Source: Campylobacter concisus
GTDB lineage: Bacteria; Campylobacterota; Campylobacteria; Campylobacterales; Campylobacteraceae
Direction: 5' to 3'
Assembly (NCBI RefSeq): GCF_003049735.1
Contig: NZ_PIRM01000002.1
Span: 186,001-250,000 of the forward strand
DNA length: 64,000 nucleotides
Part shown: piece by piece, positions 52,888-62,086 of the stretch
Layout of the letters: each line of letters begins with the position of its first letter
How positions within the stretch are numbered: the stretch's first letter is position 1
Made by a program: the position numbers and the translations under genes
Notes under the pieces: model-generated
The model's input: the letters and a program-made list of their open reading frames with translations, nothing else
Database searches by the model: none
What the model was told of the DNA's origin: nothing

Positions 52888-53951
52888 TAGCCTATTTGAG
52901 CAGCAACTTCTGCAGCAAAGTCATCTACTTTTTTCTCTAAGCCTTCGCCAAGCTCGAAACGAACGTATTTTACGATCTCGATCTTGCCGCCAAGCTCTTT
53001 GCTCTTCTCTTCGATAACTTGTTCGATAGTCTTTTTATCGTCCATTACATAAAACTGACCTAAAAGTGTAAGGCGTTGGTCAAGTACTGTATTGTCAGCG
53101 TAAAATCTCTCGATCTTACCAGGGATGATCTTGTCCCAAATTTTCTCAGGTTTGCCCTCAGCTTTTAGCTCTTCTTCGATCGCTTTTGTAGCTTTTGCAA
53201 GCTCTGCCTCACCTATCTGGCAGCGGCTAGCATACTCAGGGATGTGGTGAAGTGGCTTGCCTAGGCGTTTTAGCTCTTCATTTTCTTTTTCAAGCTCAGC
53301 GCGAAGTGCGATAAATTCTTTCTCAACAAAATCTTTATCAAGATCTTTGTAGCTTATAACACTTGGCTTCATAGCAGCTGCGTGCATACATAAATTTCTT
53401 ATAAATTCAGCTGCTTTATTTGCAACTTCTGCGCTTTCGCAAGCTGCACCTATAAGCACACCAACACGGCCATTTGAATGAACATAACCATTTACTACGC
53501 CTTTATCATCAGCAATAATAGTCTCAAAGCGGCGAACTACAAGGTTCTCACCTATAGTTGCGATCTGAGTTTTGAAATAATCTTCAAATTTAACACCATT
53601 TAAAGTACTCGCATTTAGCTCTTCAACTGTTGTTATGCCACTTGATTGGATGTGAGCTGTTGCGTCTTTTGCAAGTGTTTGAAACTGTGGGTTTCTAGCA
53701 ACGAAGTCAGTCTCAGAGTTGATCTCGCTGATAGTTGCTTTTTTGCATTTTGAGCAAACTTCAACACTTACCAAGCCCTCGCTTGCGAGACGATCAGCCT
53801 TTTTAGCAGCTTGGCCTAGGCCTTTTTCACGAAGGATGTCAACAGCTTTTTCCATGTCACCATTTGCTTCGCCAAGTGCCTTTTTGCAGTCCATCATACC
53901 AGCTCCGGTTGATTCGCGGAGCTCTTTTACCATTTGTGCAGTTATTTCCAT
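52887..53951 (-). CDS. tsf: Elongation factor Ts
   Basis: A protein of 354 residues, the nucleotide exchange factor for EF-Tu. The UBA-like N-terminus reads Val-Lys-Glu-Leu-Arg-Glu-Ser-Thr-Gly-Ala-Gly-Met-Met-Asp-Cys-Lys-Lys-Ala-Leu, and Ser-Glu-Thr-Asp-Phe-Val-Ala-Arg-Asn is the core signature. A Cys-Ser-Lys-Cys pair near 67-70 is not in most EF-Ts. It overlaps rpsB and the ABC gene by one base each. Confidence 0.97.
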   Translation of the reverse strand: MEITAQMVKELRESTGAGMMDCKKALGEANGDMEKAVDILREKGLGQAAKKADRLASEGLVSVEVCSKCKKATISEINSETDFVARNPQFQTLAKDATAHIQSSGITTVEELNASTLNGVKFEDYFKTQIATIGENLVVRRFETIIADDKGVVNGYVHSNGRVGVLIGAACESAEVANKAAEFIRNLCMHAAAMKPSVISYKDLDKDFVEKEFIALRAELEKENEELKRLGKPLHHIPEYASRCQIGEAELAKATKAIEEELKAEGKPEKIWDKIIPGKIERFYADNTVLDQRLTLLGQFYVMDDKKTIEQVIEEKSKELGGKIEIVKYVRFELGEGLEKKVDDFAAEVAAQIG

Positions 53952-54739
53952 TACTCTTCGTCCTCGCCAAAGTCTTCTTCACTCATAGCCTCAGCTACAA
54001 CTGCATCTTTCTCATCTTGGCTTACTTCTTCGCCAGCAGCTTGCTCGCCACCATCTTGCTCAAGAAGTGATTTGCCTTCGTTGATCGCCTCAGCCATCTC
54101 TTGGCAGAAAAGCTGAACAGAACGGATCGCATCGTCGTTTCCTGGAATCGGATAGTCAACAACGTCAGGATCGCAGTTTGTATCGATCGGTGCTACAACT
54201 GGAATTTTTAAACGATTTGCTTCTTGAACAGCGATCTTTTCTTTAACTGTATCAACAACAAATATCATATCAGGTAGGCTTTTCATATTGCGGATACCGC
54301 CAAGAGTTGCGATAAGCTTCTCTTTTTTGCGACGAAGCATTAAAGCCTCTTTTTTAGTTAGTAAATTTATCGAGCCATCTTCTTCCATAGTCTCGATAAC
54401 TTCTAGTTTGCGGATAGACTGGCGGATAGTACCAAAGTTTGTCATCATACCACCTAACCAGCGGTGATTTACATAAGGCATTCCACATTTTTCAGCGTAC
54501 TCTTTGATAGCGTCGATAGCTTGTTTTTTAGTGCCAACAAATAGCACTGACTTGCCCTCAGCAGCTGCGTCACGAACGATATTGTAAGTGTAGCGGAAGT
54601 AGCGGATAGTCTTTTGTAGATCTATAATATAGATACCTTTTCTTTCGCCAAAGATAAATTTTTTCATCTTTGGGTTCCAGCGGCGTGTTTGGTGACCAAA
54701 ATGTACGCCACACTCTAATAAATCTCTCATAGTTACCAT
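53951..54739 (-). CDS. rpsB: 30S ribosomal protein S2
   Basis: A protein of 262 residues. [13 protein letters not shown] near the start and [13 protein letters not shown] are S2 hallmarks. The C-terminal 40 residues are very acidic, ending Glu-Asp-Phe-Gly-Glu-Asp-Glu-Glu. A strong AAGGAG precedes the ATG. A leader of about 100 bases may be regulatory. Confidence 0.97.
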   Translation of the reverse strand: MVTMRDLLECGVHFGHQTRRWNPKMKKFIFGERKGIYIIDLQKTIRYFRYTYNIVRDAAAEGKSVLFVGTKKQAIDAIKEYAEKCGMPYVNHRWLGGMMTNFGTIRQSIRKLEVIETMEEDGSINLLTKKEALMLRRKKEKLIATLGGIRNMKSLPDMIFVVDTVKEKIAVQEANRLKIPVVAPIDTNCDPDVVDYPIPGNDDAIRSVQLFCQEMAEAINEGKSLLEQDGGEQAAGEEVSQDEKDAVVAEAMSEEDFGEDEE

Positions 54740-54843
54740 GAGTTTCTCCTTGTTTTAGGCATTTTGCCTTGAATTTAGTTTTATCCTCCACGACCATTAA
54801 TGCTTTCGCACAACCAAATTTAGGATTGTCGTGTGTGAAATAA
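54740..54843 (-). promoter_or_regulatory. Structured 5' leader of rpsB
   Basis: About 100 bases between the likely transcript start and the rpsB ATG. The leader has CACGAC near its start that can pair with GTCGTG about 35 bases on, or ACAATC that can pair with GGTTGT, plus a short GGCA/TGCC hairpin just before the RBS. These pairings exclude one another, as in autoregulated ribosomal leaders. The structures are by eye only. Confidence 0.4.
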
Positions 54844-54849
54844 AGGGGG

Positions 54850-54855
54850 ATTATA
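54850..54855 (-). promoter_or_regulatory. -10 box for rpsB-tsf
   Basis: Minus-strand TATAAT, preceded by an A/T-rich stretch and followed by CCCCC. It lies between the rpsB leader and the stop of the small gene at 54885, so rpsB has its own transcript. Confidence 0.7.
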
Positions 54856-54884
54856 CTTAAAATAATATGAATTTAAACTAAAGT

Positions 54885-55100
54885 TTATTTACTTAATTGT
54901 GAGTCTTCTTCGATTTTTATTAACTTAGCAAAAATTTCTGCCATTGTTTGTCTTTGTTCGGATGAAATTTTAAGCTTCTTAACGTTTAAAAGAATGCTTA
55001 CAAACTCCTCATTTTGTAGCGTTTCTACGCCAAATTTTCTTGCGTTTGTAGTGATTTTTAGCACAAGAGGATTTTTTGATTTAAAGTTTTCGTAAGGCAT
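54885..55100 (-). CDS. Small hypothetical protein
   Basis: A protein of 71 residues from the ATG at 55100 (GAGA-rich RBS); an in-frame start 30 bases upstream is less likely. It is charged and helical, with no motif, signal peptide or membrane segment. It is followed by the rpsB promoter. I do not recognise it. Normal coding character and a plausible RBS support it as a gene. Confidence 0.55.
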   Translation of the reverse strand: MPYENFKSKNPLVLKITTNARKFGVETLQNEEFVSILLNVKKLKISSEQRQTMAEIFAKLIKIEEDSQLSK

Positions 55101-55176
55101 TCTTTCTCTACTTTCAAAATTACAAAGCAATTATAAAAATTTATAATAAATTCGGACTCAAATTTATATCAAACTT

Positions 55177-55956
55177 TTATTCTTTTATCTCAAAACTAAG
55201 CGTCGTTTTTAACGTCTCTTTATCACACTTCGCAGCATCTGGATAAGGTCTTTCATAAATCACTTCAAATACCCAAAATCCTGGTCTTAGAGCTAACACT
55301 TCAGTGATGCCTTGCTCATCAGTCACACCATAAAACGCGTGCTTATGGTCTAAAAATCCAGCAAAAGTACCAGTTAGCTTAGCTCGCTCTAGCGGCTTTC
55401 CATCAGCAAAAACCTGCAATTTAAAAGGCTTATCTACTCTAAATTCTGCTGGGTTTTGTAGCGGTACGATCTCGATTTTAACTCCAACAGGTTTAGTTAC
55501 GAAGCCATCTATTTCACCTAAATTTAAGACTCTTTTAGATGTTATCGTCATCAGCCGGCAAATCTGTATATCACTTAGATCCTTTAGATCAAGCTTAGTT
55601 GTGTCTATTAGCCACTTGCCATCACTACGCCTTTTGAGCGAATACATAGGATTTTGCTGTGCTAGTAAGATATATGTGCCTTTGTCTAATCTTTCGCCCT
55701 CGTAGCGGTAGTTCTCGCCACTTTGTGTAAGCTTCTTTTTACTACCATCTTTACTTATTACAGTAATTGGCGCAAAAAGATGGACGCGTTCGGCCATAAT
55801 AGGCTCTAGCTTTGGAAAATCGTCGCTATAACCCATATTTGCGATAAATTTTCCTAGCTTTTCATCATTAGCTCCATCTACCCAAAACAAGTGTGCTTGC
55901 GCCATATAAAAGGCTCCTGTTAACATAACAGCGGTCAAAATTCTACCTATTTTCAT
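55177..55956 (-). CDS. DUF4198 periplasmic protein
   Basis: A protein of 259 residues. Residues 1-21 are a signal peptide ending Ala-Gln-Ala, giving a mature start His-Leu-Phe-Trp. The rest is beta-rich and fits DUF4198: Gly-Tyr-Ser-Asp-Asp-Phe-Pro, Tyr-Ile-Leu-Leu-Ala-Gln-Gln, and a C-terminal Ig-like half with Phe-Lys-Leu-Gln-Val-Phe-Ala-Asp-Gly-Lys-Pro-Leu. Family members are often near metal (nickel, cobalt) or TonB uptake genes; none is near here. Its role is unknown. It has its own -10 box. Confidence 0.75.
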   Translation of the reverse strand: MKIGRILTAVMLTGAFYMAQAHLFWVDGANDEKLGKFIANMGYSDDFPKLEPIMAERVHLFAPITVISKDGSKKKLTQSGENYRYEGERLDKGTYILLAQQNPMYSLKRRSDGKWLIDTTKLDLKDLSDIQICRLMTITSKRVLNLGEIDGFVTKPVGVKIEIVPLQNPAEFRVDKPFKLQVFADGKPLERAKLTGTFAGFLDHKHAFYGVTDEQGITEVLALRPGFWVFEVIYERPYPDAAKCDKETLKTTLSFEIKE

Positions 55957-56009
55957 GATTTTCCTCGTTGTTATTTTTGAGATTTGATGTCAAATTGTAG
56001 CTAAAAATT

Positions 56010-56015
56010 ATTATA
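56010..56015 (-). promoter_or_regulatory. -10 box for the DUF4198 gene
   Basis: Minus-strand TATAAT about 54 bases before the ATG, in the 155-base gap after pgeF. Confidence 0.5.
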
Positions 56016-56111
56016 TTTAGCCATTTTTTAGATCAAATTAAATATCAAAACGTTCAATACAATTTAGCTGGCAAATTTTAATAGGCAAGCAATGAAGCTA
56101 AAAATTTACTT

Positions 56112-56843
56112 TTATTTTTTACTATTTACCGATGTGGCTCTATTCATCACAAATCCGCAAAAACGCCCAGTCCTACTCTGCTTGCGGTATGAGAATAATT
56201 CATCTCTCTCAAAAGTGCAGCGAGGATCTAGCCATATTTGCTCTACCCCAAGCTTAGCAAATTCGTCTAATAAAGCTGCATTTATATCAAATTTCCCATC
56301 TTTTTTGTATCGGTTAAATTCGCCAAGATCCAGCTTGCCTACTTCGTAGTTTTGCACTTTGATATTTGCGCCTATAAATACGCGTAAATTACTAGCGCGA
56401 CAACCAAACTCACTCATCATCAGTCCTACCGCATTTGTGCAAATTTTACTAGTAACACCTGCACGCCCCGCGTGCACAGCTGCGACTACGCCAAGATGTT
56501 CATCTATTATCAAAACAGGCGCACAGTCAGCGACTAAGACGCAAAGCGTCACGCCTTTTAATGATGTTATCACACCATCACACGGAGGTAGAGTATCGTT
56601 AAAATCTTGCAGAATTTCCACTTTATTTGAGTGGATTTGGCTCATAAATTTTAAATTAATAGGCATAATGCCAAGCGCCGTCGCTAAAATTTCACGATTT
56701 TGTGCGACCTTTAGCGGATCATCACCAACATGATCTGCTAAATTTAAGCTCTCATAAGCACCCTCACTCACACCACCAAATCTATTTGTAAAGCCAGCTA
56801 ATACGCCATTTTTATCAAAAACGATCTCTAAATTTTCACGCAT
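56112..56843 (-). CDS. pgeF: Multicopper-like purine nucleoside phosphorylase / polyphenol oxidase (YfiH/PgeF)
   Basis: A protein of 243 residues of the DUF152/Laccase-type family, which acts on adenosine and related purine nucleosides and is also tied to peptidoglycan editing. The metal-site His is in Gln-Ile-His-Ser-Asn-Lys-Val, the Cys in Val-Ala-Asp-Cys-Ala-Pro-Val, and the second His in Val-His-Ala-Gly-Arg-Ala-Gly. The ATG at 56843 with AGGTGG upstream is preferred over a GTG at 56852. It lies 9 bases after ribE. Confidence 0.88.
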   Translation of the reverse strand: MRENLEIVFDKNGVLAGFTNRFGGVSEGAYESLNLADHVGDDPLKVAQNREILATALGIMPINLKFMSQIHSNKVEILQDFNDTLPPCDGVITSLKGVTLCVLVADCAPVLIIDEHLGVVAAVHAGRAGVTSKICTNAVGLMMSEFGCRASNLRVFIGANIKVQNYEVGKLDLGEFNRYKKDGKFDINAALLDEFAKLGVEQIWLDPRCTFERDELFSYRKQSRTGRFCGFVMNRATSVNSKK

Positions 56844-56852
56844 TTTATCCAC

Positions 56853-57467
56853 CTAGTAAAGGCTAGAAATTCGCTCAACATCGTCCCAGCTAAGGCCACT
56901 ATCTTGCTTGCAAAAAAGCTGCCTAGCCACGTATCGAGCCAAAAGATCGCTTTCGATATTTACGCGCCTGCCGACCTTAAAAGTGCCAAAAAGACTATCT
57001 CTAAAAGTGATTGGTATGATCGTAAGCCTTATACCATTTGGCAAAATTTCATTTATGGTTAGACTCACGCCCTCAACACCCACCGAACCTTTATTTGACA
57101 TCAAGCTCATAGCATCGCGCGGCAAGTCGATGTAAAAATCAACCCCATTCTCATTCTTTCTGATATTTGAAATTTTACCAATAAAATCGATATGTCCTTG
57201 CATCAAATGCCCATCTACTCTGTCTCCTAGCTTCATCGCTGGCTCAATATGCACTCTTTCTTTTAAATTTTCAACCGCGATATTTGCCCTACTCTCTGCA
57301 CTTAACTCCACGCTAAAGCCATCTTCATGCAGTTTTATCACACTCAAGCAAGCACCATTTACAGCAATGCTATCGCCCAAATTTGGACGAAAATTTGCCT
57401 TTAGCCTTAAAATATTTTGTGAATAACTAACAACCTGTGCGATCTCACGGATCAAGCCATTAAACAT
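56853..57467 (-). CDS. ribE: Riboflavin synthase alpha chain
   Basis: A protein of 204 residues that dismutates two lumazines to riboflavin. It has two lumazine-binding repeats: the first begins Met-Phe-Asn-Gly-Leu-Ile, and each repeat holds a conserved Gly-x-Cys-Leu or Gly-x-Ser-Leu turn (Asn-Gly-Ala-Cys-Leu-Ser-Val and Val-Glu-Gly-Val-Ser-Leu-Thr). Gly-Asp-Arg-Val-Asp-Gly-His-Leu is also typical. It opens the ribE-pgeF pair. No FMN riboswitch pattern is seen in the 215 bases upstream. Confidence 0.93.
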   Translation of the reverse strand: MFNGLIREIAQVVSYSQNILRLKANFRPNLGDSIAVNGACLSVIKLHEDGFSVELSAESRANIAVENLKERVHIEPAMKLGDRVDGHLMQGHIDFIGKISNIRKNENGVDFYIDLPRDAMSLMSNKGSVGVEGVSLTINEILPNGIRLTIIPITFRDSLFGTFKVGRRVNIESDLLARYVARQLFCKQDSGLSWDDVERISSLY

Positions 57468-57682
57468 ATTTTGCCTTTAAAATTTTTAAGGATTTTACTA
57501 AATTTTGCCTAAATTTGGGCATTACCATCTTTGATTATTTTATATATTTAAGTAGTTAGTGGTAGAAATGGAAGTGAAATTTTGATAATCACACTAAAAA
57601 TGTTAGTAAAAATTTATTGTGTAACCCTAGTATAAAATTTCCCTATAAATTTTAATTTTTATCTTTTATAAATTCGGTAGCC

Positions 57683-58525
57683 TTAACTTGTTTGCAAAAC
57701 TAGCCACGTCTTGCTAAAGTCGCGCACCGCTAGGTCGTCCCTCTTTATCCACAGATAAACTCTGCCCTCTCCGTCCCAGTCCATATCGCCCTCATCATCA
57801 CTATCTATCTGTAAAAGTAGTTGCCACTGGGCAGAATTTTTCTCAAATTCCGCTATTCTTGGGTGGTGATAAGCGCTACCATCACCACAGCTAAGTCCAT
57901 TTGCAACCAGCTCACACTCTAGCTCCATGCCATCTTGGACATTATCGGAGTGCCCAAGGAGCTTATTTTCTTTAGCCTGCCAGCTTGGCTCAATAACCTC
58001 ATGATAGGCCTCCCACTCAGCCTCACTAATTTTACTAAATGGCACAATCGAGCTTTGCAAACTTGGCAAATTTAGCTCGTTTCTAAAGCTAAGAGAGCGT
58101 GCGCCAAATGTGAAATTTCCGCTATCCATGTTTTGTCGAGCAAGCTGGTCTTTAGCTACCTCACTAAAGATCACGGCAAAGCCCTTTTTATTGGCAGGGT
58201 CGTAGCCCCAAACACGTAAATTTCTATCATAAAAAAGATAGAGCATTCCGCTTTTTGGAAGTAGTGAGTCAATGTCAAATTTGCTAGCTTCAGCAAAATT
58301 TATCTGTGCCACAAAACTCAAAGCGCCGTTTTCATTTGAAGGCCACGATAAACCATCTGGCAGATCTGGCGAGCCGCCAAATTTAGACGCTCCAACGGCG
58401 ATATCATCGTCATTTTTAGCTTGCGTATCTATCCTTATGGCATTTCTTGCTAGTGGCGATAAAAGCATAAAAAGTTCATCCAGGCCACGTTCTTTACAAC
58501 CTTTAGAAATTTTTGCAATATCCAT
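57683..58525 (-). CDS. DUF1963 (YwqG-like) protein
   Basis: A cytosolic protein of 280 residues. The start at 58525 is preferred over in-frame starts up to 192 bases upstream because a strong GAGGAAAA lies just before it and the upstream codons overlap the CbrC-like gene. Phe-Gly-Gly-Ser-Pro-Asp-Leu-Pro, Leu-Ser-Phe-Val-Ala-Gln-Ile-Asn-Phe and Met-Leu-Tyr-Leu-Phe-Tyr-Asp are DUF1963 marks. Members often behave as orphan or toxin-immunity-like genes; function is not established. It follows the CbrC-like gene by 10 bases. Confidence 0.8.
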   Translation of the reverse strand: MDIAKISKGCKERGLDELFMLLSPLARNAIRIDTQAKNDDDIAVGASKFGGSPDLPDGLSWPSNENGALSFVAQINFAEASKFDIDSLLPKSGMLYLFYDRNLRVWGYDPANKKGFAVIFSEVAKDQLARQNMDSGNFTFGARSLSFRNELNLPSLQSSIVPFSKISEAEWEAYHEVIEPSWQAKENKLLGHSDNVQDGMELECELVANGLSCGDGSAYHHPRIAEFEKNSAQWQLLLQIDSDDEGDMDWDGEGRVYLWIKRDDLAVRDFSKTWLVLQTS

Positions 58526-58535
58526 ATTTTCCTCT

Positions 58536-59390
58536 TTAACAAGCATCAACGTATATATGATACTTCTTACAATGCAAACAACGAAACAAATATCCAGCAA
58601 TATCGCCAGCTTTGACAAGATATTCGCGTAGCATTTTATCGTCATATTCGGCTCTTTTTGCATAGTCATCAAAGACCTCGTCTGCCATACCCATTTCTTC
58701 AAGCTCTCTTGTACCAATGTCGCCTAAAAATTCGCAATAATCATCACAACAAACTATCCAATGCTCGCCCTGCCAGCTCTCGTAGCCCGGGGTTCTTCTA
58801 AAGAGTTCGTCATTCTTTTTAGCATCACTTGTAGTTAGTTTGTCAGCATCTTGCACAAATGTTGCGTCAAATTTCTTAGCAGCCTTACCACTAGAAATAC
58901 AAGTAGGACAAAGATACGAAATATCCTGCTCGCAATAAATACTGCCGCTATAATAAACTTCAGTATCTTTGCCACAACACTCACACACTATGTTCATATC
59001 ATCTTTAAATGCGCCAGTTTTTAAAGGATTGGGATGGTAGATAAATTTTGGTAACGTGATAGCTTTATCTTTTTGAGCCAAAATTTGATCTCTACTTTTT
59101 GGGCGAGGCAGCGCCCATTTATCATTTTCGTCAATGAATTGCACTAGATAGCCAAGTGCCTTTAGCTGCTTTTTATCACTTTTGTCATGTATTTTTAAAA
59201 GTAAGTCGTAAGCACTCTTTCTCATAGATAAAAGCTGATAAACATCGACTAAAACATACTTTGCGCAAATGTCATCACAATTTTCCAACTCTTCTTTAAA
59301 CTGATAGAGTGCCTCAATGCTAGAAGCATTGCCATTATTTTTATAATATTCTTTTGAAAGAGTGATATATTTTTCTTGGAATTTATTCAT
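58536..59390 (-). CDS. CbrC (UPF0167) family protein with helical N-terminal domain
   Basis: A protein of 284 residues. Residues 1-110 are helical and TPR-like. From about 115 the CbrC domain begins with Phe-Ile-Tyr-His-Pro-Asn-Pro-Leu-Lys-Thr-Gly-Ala-Phe, then Cys-Glu-Cys-Cys-Gly, Tyr-Leu-Cys-Pro-Thr-Cys-Ile, Cys-Cys-Asp-Asp-Tyr-Cys and a last Cys-Leu-His-Cys, probably zinc-binding. CbrC in E. coli is linked to colicin E2 tolerance; in others the role is unknown. It pairs with the DUF1963 gene. Confidence 0.8.
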   Translation of the reverse strand: MNKFQEKYITLSKEYYKNNGNASSIEALYQFKEELENCDDICAKYVLVDVYQLLSMRKSAYDLLLKIHDKSDKKQLKALGYLVQFIDENDKWALPRPKSRDQILAQKDKAITLPKFIYHPNPLKTGAFKDDMNIVCECCGKDTEVYYSGSIYCEQDISYLCPTCISSGKAAKKFDATFVQDADKLTTSDAKKNDELFRRTPGYESWQGEHWIVCCDDYCEFLGDIGTRELEEMGMADEVFDDYAKRAEYDDKMLREYLVKAGDIAGYLFRCLHCKKYHIYVDAC

Positions 59391-59581
59391 TAATACTCTT
59401 TATGTAGATTTGACATTAACAATTTTAGTGTTTAAATCTTAAAGATAAAAAAGCTAGTGTAAAATCATGGTTGTTAAATCGATTAAATTTATATAGATTT
59501 TTAAATTGTTTTAGTATTGCAGTAGATGATGCCACAAACAAATTTGATAAGTATTCTTATAAAATTGTTGTGACTATAAAT

Positions 59582-60517
59582 TTATTCTTCAAATGCTCCG
59601 ATAGAGAGAATTTTTTCTATTCTTTTTGCTACAAGATCATTTATATCAAACTTTTCAAGCTCAGCTAGCTCTGAGATAAAATAATTTGCAAGTGCTTTTG
59701 CAGCACCATCTTTATCTCTATGGGCTCCATTTATCGGCTCATCTATAACAGCATCAATCAGCGATAGACTTTTTAAATCATCAGCTGTTATTTTCATAGA
59801 TTTTGTAGCTTGTTCCTGTTTAGCTGGGTCATTCCAAAGTATTGCCGCACAGCCTTCTGGAGAGATAACTGAAAAAACGGAGTTTTTCATCATAGCGAGT
59901 CTATCAGCCACGCCTATAGCTAATGCGCCACCACTTCCACCTTCGCCAATAACAACAGCAATTATTGGAGTTTTTAAATTTGCAAACTCGAATAAATTTC
60001 TAGCTATGGCTTCACTTTGTCCTCGCTCTTCAGCTCCAACGCCTGGATATGCTCCTGGAGTATCTATGAGAAATAAAATAGGTAAATTAAATTTTTCAGC
60101 CATTTTTGCAACTCTAAGAGCTTTGCGATAACCCTCAGGATGAGGCATACCAAAATTTCTTCTTAATTTATTTTTAGTGCCACGGCCTTTTTGCTCGCCT
60201 ATAACGACAGTCTTTTTGCCTCCGATATAGCCGATGTAGCAAACTATCGCTGGATCATCTCTAAATGCTCTATCTCCATGAATCTCATATCCATCAATCA
60301 AAAACGCATTAATATAATCAATAGAATATGGTCTATCTGGATGACGAGCAAGTTGCAAACGTTGATATTCGTTTAAATTTTTATATATTTTTGATATCTC
60401 TTTAGATAAATTCTTATTTAAAATTTCAACAGCATGTTCATCGCCTCTGATCTTAGCATTTGCTATATCTTCATCAATTTGCTTTATGCTTTTTTCAAAA
60501 TCTAAATAATTTGACAT
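59582..60517 (-). CDS. accA: Acetyl-CoA carboxylase carboxyltransferase subunit alpha
   Basis: A protein of 311 residues, half of the carboxyltransferase that makes malonyl-CoA. Leu-Ala-Arg-His-Pro-Asp-Arg-Pro near the start, Gly-Glu-Gln-Lys-Gly-Arg-Gly-Thr, and Asp-Thr-Pro-Gly-Ala-Tyr-Pro-Gly in the middle are typical. The partner accD is not in the window. It lies one base after fabF, so the malonyl supply is transcribed with the condensing enzyme, as in C. jejuni. Confidence 0.96.
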   Translation of the reverse strand: MSNYLDFEKSIKQIDEDIANAKIRGDEHAVEILNKNLSKEISKIYKNLNEYQRLQLARHPDRPYSIDYINAFLIDGYEIHGDRAFRDDPAIVCYIGYIGGKKTVVIGEQKGRGTKNKLRRNFGMPHPEGYRKALRVAKMAEKFNLPILFLIDTPGAYPGVGAEERGQSEAIARNLFEFANLKTPIIAVVIGEGGSGGALAIGVADRLAMMKNSVFSVISPEGCAAILWNDPAKQEQATKSMKITADDLKSLSLIDAVIDEPINGAHRDKDGAAKALANYFISELAELEKFDINDLVAKRIEKILSIGAFEE

Positions 60518-60518
60518 C

Positions 60519-61730
60519 TTAATCCAACTTTTTAAATATCACGACGCCATTCGTGCCGCCAAAGCCAAACGAATTGCTCATAACAGCCTTTATATCAGCT
60601 TTTCTAGCTTTATTTGGAACATAGTCTAGATCACACTCTGGATCAGGAGTTTCGTAGTTTATTGTTGGAGGGATAATGCCGTCTCTCATTGCCATTATAG
60701 ATATAACAGCCTCGATCGCACCAGCACCACCTAGGCAGTGTCCAGTTTGACCTTTTGTTGAGCTAACTGGTGGACATTTGTCACCAAAAACTGCTTTTAA
60801 CGCCGCAGTTTCATTCTTGTCATTTACAGGTGTTGAAGTACCATGTGCATTGACATAATCTATCTTTACACCTTTTGCCATATCAAGTGCTTGTTTCATC
60901 GCACTTAATGGACCTTCAAGTGTTGGTGACGTGATATGATGAGCATCTCCACTCTCGCCAAATCCAACTACTTCAGCATAAATTTTAGCACCTCTTGCAA
61001 TAGCTGACTCATACTCTTCAAGTACAAGCGCACCGGCTCCTTCACCCATTACAAAACCATCACGATTTGCGTCAAATGGCCTTGATGCCTTACTTGGCTC
61101 ATCATTTCTAGTTGAGAGAGCTTTCATTGCTGCAAAGCCGCCTATACCTACACCACAAATAGTAGACTCAGCGCCGATAACTAGCATATTTGTAGCTTGA
61201 CCAATCATAATGCATTTTACAGCTTGCGATATCGCATGAGTGCTTGCTGCACATGCTGTTACACTAGACAAATTTGGACCCTTAAGTCCGTGATTTATAG
61301 AAACTATACCACCTAGCATATTTACAAGTGCAGATGGAATGAAAAATGGTGAAATTCTCTTTACACCTTTTTCAAAATATGTAATCGAGTTTTTCTCAAT
61401 ATTTGGCAAACCGCCTATGCCAGCTGCTGAACTAACGCCAAATTTATGAGCATCAAACTCTTTAAAATTTGCATCAGCCATAGCTTCATTAGATGCTTTT
61501 ATGCCAAGCTGTATGAAACGATCTACTTTTTTCACCTCTTTGCCGTCTAAAATGCTATTTGGATCAAAATCAGTTATTTCGGCAGCAATTTTAACAGGAA
61601 AGTCACTTACATCAAAGCTTGTGATCTCTTTCACACCTGTTTTACCCTCGCAAATAGCCTTAAAAGAGCTCTCTTTGTCAAGACCAAGTGCGTTTATCAT
61701 GCCTATACCAGTTACAACGACTCGTTTCAA
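60519..61730 (-). CDS. fabF: 3-oxoacyl-ACP synthase II
   Basis: A condensing enzyme of 403 residues for fatty-acid elongation. Catalytic Cys160 lies in Val-Thr-Ala-Cys-Ala-Ala-Ser, with His in Asn-Ala-His-Gly-Thr-Ser-Thr-Pro and His in Gly-Gln-Thr-Gly-His-Cys-Leu-Gly. The C-terminal Asn-Ser-Phe-Gly-Phe-Gly-Gly-Thr-Asn is conserved. It lies 34 bases after acpP. Confidence 0.97.
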   Translation of the reverse strand: MKRVVVTGIGMINALGLDKESSFKAICEGKTGVKEITSFDVSDFPVKIAAEITDFDPNSILDGKEVKKVDRFIQLGIKASNEAMADANFKEFDAHKFGVSSAAGIGGLPNIEKNSITYFEKGVKRISPFFIPSALVNMLGGIVSINHGLKGPNLSSVTACAASTHAISQAVKCIMIGQATNMLVIGAESTICGVGIGGFAAMKALSTRNDEPSKASRPFDANRDGFVMGEGAGALVLEEYESAIARGAKIYAEVVGFGESGDAHHITSPTLEGPLSAMKQALDMAKGVKIDYVNAHGTSTPVNDKNETAALKAVFGDKCPPVSSTKGQTGHCLGGAGAIEAVISIMAMRDGIIPPTINYETPDPECDLDYVPNKARKADIKAVMSNSFGFGGTNGVVIFKKLD

Positions 61731-61764
61731 TACATCTCCTTAAATCAAACTGTGCAAATTTAAA

Positions 61765-61998
61765 TTATTTGCCTAGTTTTTCTATATAATTTACAACGTC
61801 TTGAATGCTTATTAATTTCTCTGCTTCGCTATCAGGAATTTCTACTTCAAATTTCTCTTCTAAAGCCATAACTAGCTCTACAACGTCAAGTGAATCAGCG
61901 CCTAAATCCTCAATGATTTTAGACTCTAATTTTACTGCTTGTGGATCTACACTTAGTTGCTCTACAACTACGTCTCTTACGTCTTCAAATACTGCCAT
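61765..61998 (-). CDS. acpP: Acyl carrier protein
   Basis: An acidic carrier of 77 residues. The phosphopantetheine attachment site is Ser36 in Leu-Gly-Ala-Asp-Ser-Leu-Asp. It carries the growing acyl chain for FabH, FabF, FabG and PlsX. AAGGAGACC precedes the ATG. It is the second gene of the fabG-acpP-fabF-accA run, with 88 bases after fabG that contain a TATTAT-like -10 stretch, so it may also have its own transcript. Confidence 0.97.
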   Translation of the reverse strand: MAVFEDVRDVVVEQLSVDPQAVKLESKIIEDLGADSLDVVELVMALEEKFEVEIPDSEAEKLISIQDVVNYIEKLGK

Positions 61999-62086
61999 TT
62001 TAAGGTCTCCTTATAAAAAATGTCTGTTATCTTATAATATTTACGCTTTTATTTATTTTAAATTTCAAAACTTGTCTGAAATTTAC

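Noticed and set aside
57468..57682. An FMN riboswitch before ribE
   Set aside because: The conserved RFN stems and loops are not seen, and the gap is plain AT-rich sequence.
58526..58717. A 64-residue N-terminal extension of the DUF1963 protein with a membrane-like segment
   Set aside because: It lies in the 3' end of the CbrC-like gene in another frame, and the inner ATG has a strong RBS.
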